Made by a program: the position numbers and the translations under genes
NCBI GenBank assembly: GCA_964536215.1
Contig: CAZHWT010000015.1
Span: forward strand, 1 to 29,013
From: CAZHWT01 sp964536215
Lineage (GTDB): Bacteria; Patescibacteriota; CAZHWT01
Length of the DNA: 29,013 bases
Direction: 5' to 3'
The notes under the pieces: model-generated
The model's input: only the letters and a program-made list of their open reading frames with translations
What the model was told of the DNA's origin: nothing
The model's database searches: none
Part shown: positions 23,726-29,013 of the stretch, piece by piece
How positions within the stretch are numbered: the first letter of the stretch is position 1
Layout of the letters: every line of letters begins with the position of its first letter

Positions 23726-24535
23726 TCATCTCATCAACGCCACAATTAACAAAATCGCTCCAAAAACCAGCCGATACCAAACAAACACCATCAGTGACTG
23801 CTTGCGTACATAGCCCAACATCCAGTGAATAGCTGCAAATCCTACCAGCATAGCCGTAAGTATCCCCACCGCAAAGGCCATCTGCTCACTAGCTGGCAAA
23901 CCATCTTTAACCACATCCACAGACTTAACCAACACCGCGCCAGCCGTAATGGGCGTCGCCAATAAAAATGAGAACCGGGCTGCCGCTTCTCGACTTAACC
24001 CCCGCCACAATCCAGTAGAGATAGTTGCTCCCGATCTCGACACACCCGGGGAAAGCGCCAAAGCTTGGGATAATCCCACCCAGGCTCCATCCGCCCAACT
24101 CATTTGCCCTACCTGCCGCTCTTTGCGACCGTACTTATCAGCTACAAACATAATTCCGCCAAACAACATCAACAATAATGCAATTAAGGCAGGCTGTCGC
24201 ACGTGCTCTTCAAACCAACTTTCGCCAATCATCCCAATCACCGCCCCTGGAATAGTGGCCAACAAAATTAACCAAGCTGTCTTAGCTCCGTCAGCCTGTA
24301 ACGACCGTTGCATCAACGATTGTGTGCCAGCTTGAATATACGTAAGCCAATCACGCCAAAAATAGACTAGTAAAGCAATGAGAGTTCCCCCATGCAACGC
24401 CACATCAAAGGTTAATCCATGCTCGGGCCAGCCTAGCAGCCAGGGCACTAATGTCAAATGTCCCGATGATGAGATAGGCAAGAACTCTGTTAATCCCTGA
24501 AGAATTCCTAAAATAACAGCTTGGTAAATGGGCAT
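23726..24535 (-). CDS. uppP: Undecaprenyl-diphosphatase UppP (BacA)
   Basis: Integral membrane enzyme that dephosphorylates undecaprenyl pyrophosphate, so the lipid carrier for peptidoglycan and other surface polymers is recycled. The signature QGLTEFLPISSSGHL is at residues 13-27 and the second signature PGVSRSG at 163-169; both line the active site. The length of 269 residues is typical. Eight or so hydrophobic segments are visible. It starts with ATG at 24535, preceded by GGAGG 8 nt upstream. Its presence indicates that the cell makes a lipid-carrier-dependent wall or surface polymer. Confidence 0.96.
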   Translation of the reverse strand: MPIYQAVILGILQGLTEFLPISSSGHLTLVPWLLGWPEHGLTFDVALHGGTLIALLVYFWRDWLTYIQAGTQSLMQRSLQADGAKTAWLILLATIPGAVIGMIGESWFEEHVRQPALIALLLMLFGGIMFVADKYGRKERQVGQMSWADGAWVGLSQALALSPGVSRSGATISTGLWRGLSREAAARFSFLLATPITAGAVLVKSVDVVKDGLPASEQMAFAVGILTAMLVGFAAIHWMLGYVRKQSLMVFVWYRLVFGAILLIVALMR

Positions 24536-24633
24536 AAAAACCGCCTCCGGCAGATTGGGTATTAGTTGTTGATTACTTGGTCACTTAACTATCGGCTTGT
24601 TCGTCTATTAGTTATGCGATCGCAAAGCTTGCC

Positions 24634-24688
24634 AGTCTACGAGTCTACGAGTCTACGAGTCTACGAGTCTACGAGAGTTAGTATACAC
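24634..24688. repeat. AGTCTACG x5 array, left side of the gap
   Basis: Five perfect 8-bp units AGTCTACG are followed by AGAGTTAGTATACAC, 55 bp in total, ending exactly at the first N. The same 55 bp begin exactly after the last N. Confidence 0.85.
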
Positions 24689-24788
24689 NNNNNNNNNNNN
24701 NNNNNNNNNNNNNNNNNNNNNNNNNNNNNNNNNNNNNNNNNNNNNNNNNNNNNNNNNNNNNNNNNNNNNNNNNNNNNNNNNNNNNNNN
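24689..24788. other. Assembly gap of exactly 100 N
   Basis: A run of 100 N is a conventional placeholder for a gap of unknown length. Because the 55 bp on each side are identical, the two contig ends may simply overlap. Confidence 0.95.
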
Positions 24789-24843
24789 AGTCTACGAGTC
24801 TACGAGTCTACGAGTCTACGAGTCTACGAGAGTTAGTATACAC
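24789..24843. repeat. AGTCTACG x5 array, right side of the gap
   Basis: Identical in length and sequence to the left block: five AGTCTACG units and AGAGTTAGTATACAC. Confidence 0.85.
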
Positions 24844-24866
24844 GTTTGCCTGTTTGCCCGAAAATA

Positions 24867-24894
24867 GTTTGCGGTTTATAGTTTGCGGTTTACA
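24867..24894. repeat. 7-bp tandem repeat GTTTGCG/GTTTATA
   Basis: Four units GTTTGCG, GTTTATA, GTTTGCG and GTTTACA. An inverted relative (CTGTAAA, CTGTAAA, CCGTAAA) lies at 25148-25168, so the two bracket about 300 bp. Confidence 0.7.
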
Positions 24895-25147
24895 GTCAAC
24901 GCGTTAGATGGTTATTAGGCTCCGTACTGCGCACCTCTATCCCTATGCTCCCTACTCGCGTACTTCGTAAATAGTTCTGCGCAATTCGATTCTGCCTATT
25001 CGTCATTCTCGCCGTACTTCATACTCCACGTTTCGCAATGGGTACCTCGAGCTTCGTAATCCTGCAGCCTCAAACTGCGCGTCTACCTGCCTACTCCCGA
25101 CACCCTCCTTGCTTACATACCCTTCGTAGCATTCGCCAGACCGTAGA

Positions 25148-25168
25148 CTGTAAACTGTAAACCGTAAA
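25148..25168. repeat. 7-bp tandem repeat CTGTAAA, inverted relative of 24867-24894
   Basis: Units CTGTAAA, CTGTAAA and CCGTAAA end 8 nt before the serS stop codon. They read as GTTTACA/GTTTACGG-type units on the other strand. Confidence 0.7.
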
Positions 25169-25176
25169 CCAGCCCT

Positions 25177-26607
25177 CTAGCTTTTCGTCAATCGCACCAG
25201 CTTATTCGGCACTAAAACTTCCCGCCCCACCCATCGGCGCAATACTTCGGGCACTATCACACTACCATCAGCCTGTTGATACTTATCCAAAATCGCCGCC
25301 ACCAAGCGCCCCAGGGCCCCACCCGTATCATTGACCGTATGGACATACTCCCTCTCATTCGCCATCTTGCCACCTCGCTGCCTGGCTGCCTCATATCTAA
25401 TATTAAGCCGACGGGCCTGAAACTCAGTCGCATTTGTATCCGTCATCGTTTCCATAAATTCCTGCTGAGACGGCATCCACACTTCCACATCGTACTGCTT
25501 ATGCGTAGCCAAGTAACCACAGTCGCCTGTATTCTTGCTAATCACCCGATAGGTCAACCCCAACTGCTGCAACATCCACTCGTTATAGCCCACCAGCTCT
25601 TCGAAAATCTCTGCCGACATATCCGGTGGACAAATCACGTCCATCTCCAGTTTAGTAAACTGATGCACCCGCTTTATCCCGCGCACATCCTTGCCCCAAG
25701 AGCCAACTTCTGACCTAAAACACGGCGTTACGGCAAACAGTTTCAATGGCAATTCATCTACCTCAAAGACTCTATCCATGCCAAACGCAAACAGCGACGG
25801 CTCCGAAGATCCGACCAAAAACAGCTCTTGACCTTCTTCGATATTATCCTTAGCAATCTGGTAAACCTGATCCCGACCCTCCGGAAAATGACTAGTCCCA
25901 AACAACACCCGCTCTTTAACCAACAAAGGTGGATCGACCCACATAAAGTCATGGGCCAGCAATTTCTCACTCAATAACTGCACCAACGCATTCTCCAGCA
26001 GCGCCGCACCATCCAACAAATACCCAAAACGCGTCCCCGAAGTCTTGGCCGCCTGCGCCATATCGATAATGCCCAGATTCTGGCCTATATCCAGGTGGTG
26101 TTGAGGCTGCAAGGTCGCAAGGTCACGAGGTTGCGGGTCTTCATCTGGACGCTGGACGCTGGACGCTGGACGCTGATCTGTCAGCAGATCACGATACTTA
26201 ACTTCATCATTCGTCCCCAGCAGCTTTTCTTCAATATACCCCTGACCATCTATCCATACCCGAAGCTCTACATTATCCGCTTCGCCTTGTCCAATCGGCA
26301 TGTCTGGACTGGACATATTTGGTAATAAAGCTGCAGCCGTCTGCAACGAAGCTTCAACCTCGCGCAACTGCGCTTCTTGTTGCTTGATGTCATCACCCAA
26401 ACTGCGCAACCGGGCAATAATCTCGGCATCCGGCTTCTGTTTAGAGGAAGCCTTTAACTCCTGCCGCTGTCCATCAATAGCCTGAACCAAAGCTAAGCGC
26501 TGGTCATCTAGTCGCAAGATCTCATCCACGTCGGCCACTGCCTTGCGGTTTTTGACATTCTCTTTTACTTCATCGATATGGTGTCGAACAAATTGTAAAT
26601 CAAGCAT
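25177..26607 (-). CDS. serS: Serine--tRNA ligase with a repeat-encoded insertion
   Basis: Class II synthetase that charges tRNA-Ser in the cytoplasm. The N-terminal coiled-coil arm (about 1-100) begins MLDLQFVRHHIDEVKENV. The core has HHLDIGQNLGIIDMAQAAK, motif 2 in CFRSEVGSWGKDVRGIKRVHQF (split around the RSE and the HQF) and motif 3 in GGALGRLVAAIL with ADGSVIVPEVLR. Between VELRVW (113-118) and PQHHLD (168-173) the protein carries about 38 more residues than usual. Of these, residues 140-167 are encoded by the short tandem repeats at 26109-26190. The frame stays open and all catalytic motifs are intact, so the enzyme is probably functional. The start overlaps the upstream membrane protein gene by 8 bp, and no clear Shine-Dalgarno is seen. 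Confidence 0.95.
   Translation of the reverse strand: MLDLQFVRHHIDEVKENVKNRKAVADVDEILRLDDQRLALVQAIDGQRQELKASSKQKPDAEIIARLRSLGDDIKQQEAQLREVEASLQTAAALLPNMSSPDMPIGQGEADNVELRVWIDGQGYIEEKLLGTNDEVKYRDLLTDQRPASSVQRPDEDPQPRDLATLQPQHHLDIGQNLGIIDMAQAAKTSGTRFGYLLDGAALLENALVQLLSEKLLAHDFMWVDPPLLVKERVLFGTSHFPEGRDQVYQIAKDNIEEGQELFLVGSSEPSLFAFGMDRVFEVDELPLKLFAVTPCFRSEVGSWGKDVRGIKRVHQFTKLEMDVICPPDMSAEIFEELVGYNEWMLQQLGLTYRVISKNTGDCGYLATHKQYDVEVWMPSQQEFMETMTDTNATEFQARRLNIRYEAARQRGGKMANEREYVHTVNDTGGALGRLVAAILDKYQQADGSVIVPEVLRRWVGREVLVPNKLVRLTKS
26109..26190. repeat. Short tandem repeats and a palindrome inside serS
   Basis: Three parts adjoin. Four 8-bp units GCAAGGTC, GCAAGGTC, ACGAGGTT and GCGGGTCT lie at 26109-26140. 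Four perfect 7-bp units CTGGACG lie at 26145-26172. A palindrome GATCTG-TCAG-CAGATC lies at 26175-26190. The same style of 7-8 bp repeat fills the large spacers of the window. Confidence 0.8.
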
Positions 26608-27343
26608 TTTCTTTTACTATCGCTACGCGGATAGTCTCCAATATATATAATTTAATAAACAACAAAACCAAACAAACCGCCAAAATTAAACCATAAAAAA
26701 TCTCTCTAGTCACTAACCATCCAATGATAGCCAATAGGCTATTTAAGCCTAAAAACACATTACCCAACTGGAATAAAAGCATCCGCCCATAATGAACCGC
26801 CGCCTGATACGTTGTCAACTCAGCCATTTGAATAATCGGCTCTAATGGCAAATCCACTACTGGCACTACCTCCCGATTAATAACCGCTACCGATGCCACA
26901 AACGACTCGGCTACTTCATACACTCGCACATTTTCTGGATCAAGCAAACTAGGCGTCTGATACCTAGTCTTAACCGCACGCAATAAATAATTACCAGGCA
27001 CCAAGGCAAATCCAAATTCACCCTTATGGTTGGTATAAGTTCGTCGCAACACTTTCTGTGTTTGCACATCTAGCAAGTCACAAGCCACCAGCGGCATCGC
27101 CTTGCGATCACCTCGCAAATAACACTTTCCCCATACTGGCACCGGCTTAAGGAGGCGAATCCCACGTAAAAACGACTTAATGAGGTAGTCTGGTAACCCC
27201 CAATAATAACCTAATGGCAAGCGGATTTCTAGCCACAATGCCACAAAAGCAACCGCCATGGTTGCCAAAATAAGCCACACTCCAATTTCGCTCAACCATC
27301 GATCAAAATCCGTGCTATACAAATAGCCCCACAAAGCATTCAT
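26600..27343 (-). CDS. Membrane protein with a carboxypeptidase-regulatory-like domain
   Basis: Four hydrophobic segments are seen: about residues 20-40, a short one near 45-60, and two near 195-212 and 216-238. Residues about 68-135 (VWGKCYLRGDRKAMPLVACD, TYTNHKGEFGFALVPGNYLL) have the beta-sandwich pattern of carboxypeptidase-regulatory-like domains. These are known to serve as adhesion or stalk modules, not as enzymes. No catalytic residues are seen. The C-terminal codons overlap serS by 8 bp, so serS expression may depend on this gene. The ATG at 27343 is 6 nt after a TACAAT box. The biological role is unknown. Confidence 0.8.
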   Translation of the reverse strand: MNALWGYLYSTDFDRWLSEIGVWLILATMAVAFVALWLEIRLPLGYYWGLPDYLIKSFLRGIRLLKPVPVWGKCYLRGDRKAMPLVACDLLDVQTQKVLRRTYTNHKGEFGFALVPGNYLLRAVKTRYQTPSLLDPENVRVYEVAESFVASVAVINREVVPVVDLPLEPIIQMAELTTYQAAVHYGRMLLFQLGNVFLGLNSLLAIIGWLVTREIFYGLILAVCLVLLFIKLYILETIRVAIVKENA

Positions 27344-27349
27344 AACCGT

Positions 27350-27358
27350 ATTGTATCA
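27350..27358 (-). promoter_or_regulatory. Extended -10 promoter of the 27343-25177 gene pair, leaderless
   Basis: On the minus strand TGA-TACAAT ends 6 nt before the ATG at 27343. There is no good -35. serS seems to be transcribed from here. Confidence 0.6.
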
Positions 27359-27505
27359 GATTCAAAAAACTACCCCGCCCACTCTAGTCAAATCCTCTCT
27401 GAAGTAGTATCATACATCCATCAAATCACAAGACAAAAATGCCAACAAACCAGGTGAAAGCAGCAAGATGCAACAGAATTTATGCCTTGTGTCTTTACCT
27501 AGCAT

Positions 27506-27534
27506 TTGGACTCTTATCTCTTATTCCTTATAGT
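27506..27534 (+). promoter_or_regulatory. Candidate promoter of lysS within 7-bp repeats
   Basis: TTGGAC (27506-27511), a 17-nt spacer and TATAGT (27529-27534) precede the lysS ATG by only 4 nt, which is tight even for a leaderless gene. The spacer consists of the 7-bp units CTCTTAT, CTCTTAT and TCCTTAT. Confidence 0.4.
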
Positions 27535-27538
27535 CATC

Positions 27539-29013
27539 ATGTCTACCTTAAAAGAACTCCGCCAAGTCCGCATCGATAAGATCAATCAGCTTGCCCAACT
27601 GGGTATCATTCCGTATCCTGCCCACACTGACCGGACGCATCAAAATCAAACTATCATCGACCAATTCGACCAACTCGAAGGCCAGACCGTATCGGTAGTC
27701 GGCCGCCTTACTTCCATGCGCACCCACGGCAGCGTGTCATTTTTTGACCTCAAAGACGCCAGCGGCACCATTCAACTCTATGTTAAAGAGGAAGAAGTTA
27801 CCGCCGATCATAGCCAAAATCAACTCGCCTATACCGAATTCAACCTGCTCGACCTCGGTGATTTTGTCCAAGCCAACGGCATCGTCGCCAAAACCAAGCG
27901 CGGTCAGATATCGGTCGAAGTTACGTCCATCCGCCTTTTGACCAAAGCTCTCCGTCAACTGCCCAACGCCTGGGATGGCCTCAAAGACAAAGAAACCCGC
28001 TTACGCCGTCGCTACTTGGATACCAACATTAACCAGGACGTCTTTGACCGCTTTGCTCGCCGGGCCAAATTCTGGCAGGCCCATCGAGATTTTCTCAACC
28101 AACGCGGCTTTTTAGAAATTAATATTCCGGTCCTAGAAGCCGTCACTGGCGGCGCCGATGCCAAACCTTTTGTCACTCATATGGACGCCCTAGACACAGA
28201 CTTCTACCTCCGCATTTCTCAAGAACTCTATCTCAAGCGGCTCATCGGCGGCGGCTATGAAAAAGTCTACGAAATCGGTCCTCGCTTCCGCAATGAAGGC
28301 CTCTCCGACGAACACCTTCCCGAGCACATGGCCATGGAATTTTATTGGGCCTACGCCGATTACCAACAAGGCATGGACTTTGTCCAGGAGCTTTTCCGTT
28401 ATATTGCTCAGTCAGTCTACGGCACCCTTCAGTTCACCATGCACGGCCATCAGGTTGATTTAGGCCAAGACTGGCAGATTATCGAATACGCTGACATTAT
28501 TAAAGAGCGTTTCGACATCGACATCTATCACACCACCCTGGACGAGGTTAAAAACAAGCTCCACCAGCACCACCAACCCGTCGACGCCAATCTTAACCTC
28601 AATCGCGGTCTAGACAACCTCTGGAAACTCATTCGCCCCACCCTCAGTGGCCCGGCTTTTATGATCCACGAGCCAACCTTTTTGTCGCCGCTAGCCAAAT
28701 CCGTCCCTGGACAGCCTCACATCTCCGAGCGCATCCATCCAGTCATTGCCGGATCAGAGCTTGGTAATGGCTACTCCGAGCTCAACGACCCACAGGATCA
28801 ACTAGCCCGTTTTGTCGAACAACAGAAATTACGCGAAGCCGGCGACGATGAGGCTCAAATGCTCGATATTGATTTTGTCGAAATGCTGGAATACGGCATG
28901 CCGCCCACCTTCGGCTGGGGCCACTCCGAACGCGTCTTCTGGTTCTTCGAAGACGTCCCCGCCCGCGAAGGCGTCCCCTTCCCCCAAATGCGCCACGAGG
29001 TAGACGAAGTCAC
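27539..29013 (+). CDS. lysS: Lysine--tRNA ligase, class II (3' end beyond window)
   Basis: Charges tRNA-Lys in the cytoplasm. From ATG 27539 the 491 visible codons cover nearly the whole protein. An OB-fold anticodon-binding domain (about 40-140, VSVVGRLTSMRTHGSVSFFD) is followed by the class II core. Motif 1 is around GFLEINIPVLEAVTGGADAK, and motif 2 is around YEIGPRFRNEG with HMAMEFYWAY. The motif 3 region reads GMPPTFGWGHSERVFWFF, where most LysRS proteins have GIGIDR. I know this SER/GER form from other Patescibacteria. The window ends shortly after FPQMRHEVDEV, so only a short tail is missing. No Shine-Dalgarno is seen. Confidence 0.95.
   Translation, partial: MSTLKELRQVRIDKINQLAQLGIIPYPAHTDRTHQNQTIIDQFDQLEGQTVSVVGRLTSMRTHGSVSFFDLKDASGTIQLYVKEEEVTADHSQNQLAYTEFNLLDLGDFVQANGIVAKTKRGQISVEVTSIRLLTKALRQLPNAWDGLKDKETRLRRRYLDTNINQDVFDRFARRAKFWQAHRDFLNQRGFLEINIPVLEAVTGGADAKPFVTHMDALDTDFYLRISQELYLKRLIGGGYEKVYEIGPRFRNEGLSDEHLPEHMAMEFYWAYADYQQGMDFVQELFRYIAQSVYGTLQFTMHGHQVDLGQDWQIIEYADIIKERFDIDIYHTTLDEVKNKLHQHHQPVDANLNLNRGLDNLWKLIRPTLSGPAFMIHEPTFLSPLAKSVPGQPHISERIHPVIAGSELGNGYSELNDPQDQLARFVEQQKLREAGDDEAQMLDIDFVEMLEYGMPPTFGWGHSERVFWFFEDVPAREGVPFPQMRHEVDEV

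Larger units (their letters stand above)
24536..25176. other. Gene-free spacer with tandem repeats and a scaffold gap
   Basis: About 640 bp between uppP and serS hold no supported gene. It contains an 8-bp AGTCTACG tandem array, a 100-N gap (24689-24788), GTTTGCG-type 7-bp repeats at 24867-24894 and CTGTAAA-type 7-bp repeats at 25148-25168. Between these lies CG- and CTAC-rich spacer DNA that shares words such as CCTGCAGCCTC (25061) with the spacer at 14333-15135. An open frame across the Ns is an artefact. Confidence 0.75.

Noticed and set aside
24634..24843. Tandem repeats around the gap as a CRISPR array
   Set aside because: Units are 8 bp and contiguous with no spacers, and no cas gene is in the window.
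24566..24907. Open frame across the N gap
   Set aside because: It consists of translated repeats and Ns and has no start signal or coding character.

Overview
The window reads as a chromosomal segment of a small, divergent bacterium, most likely a member of the Patescibacteria/CPR radiation (Saccharibacteria-like or a relative). This is an inference. It rests on many genes with a -10 box only 4-9 nt before the start codon (leaderless or nearly so), a small DUF5663-like protein, SecA and LysRS of a form I associate with that radiation, and several large proteins that I do not recognise. UGA is used as a normal stop and a release factor 2 gene is present, so the code is standard. No rRNA, tRNA, CRISPR array, transposase or phage gene was seen.

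Layout. At 1-637 is the 5' part of prfB on the minus strand. At 752-3006 is a two-gene operon of unknown membrane proteins with a consensus promoter and a strong terminator. At 3231-5106 is an ABC-2 type exporter (ATPase plus permease). At 5222-12330 is an accessory-looking block on the plus strand: a small DUF5663-like protein, a 1109-residue repeat-rich membrane protein, a 138-residue hydrophilic protein, a 502-residue proline-rich protein that shares N- and C-terminal domains with the 1109-residue one, and a membrane HEAGH metalloprotease. A membrane-anchored FKBP isomerase is inserted there on the opposite strand. At 12375-14332 are a peptidase S51 and an M16 peptidase. At 15136-19400 are secA and a multi-pass DUF6056-like membrane protein.

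At 19500-22654 is a surface polysaccharide locus: a membrane-anchored polysaccharide deacetylase, a divergent processive family 2 glycosyltransferase broken by a frameshift and an amber codon, and a small membrane protein. At 22778-29013 are housekeeping genes: an RsuA/RluB-type pseudouridine synthase, uppP, serS overlapping a carboxypeptidase-regulatory-like membrane protein, and lysS, which runs off the right edge.

The most unusual signals are not genes. The large intergenic regions (14333-15135, 23555-23725, 24536-25176) are built from degenerate tandem repeats with 7-8 bp units and from palindromes. The same kind of DNA sits in frame inside serS and adds about 28 residues to SerRS. A 100-N scaffold gap at 24689-24788 is flanked by an identical 55-bp block on each side, which looks like an unmerged assembly overlap. 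The paralogous pair at 5531 and 10162, and a perfect internal ribosome binding site in the FKBP gene, are the best coding-level leads.
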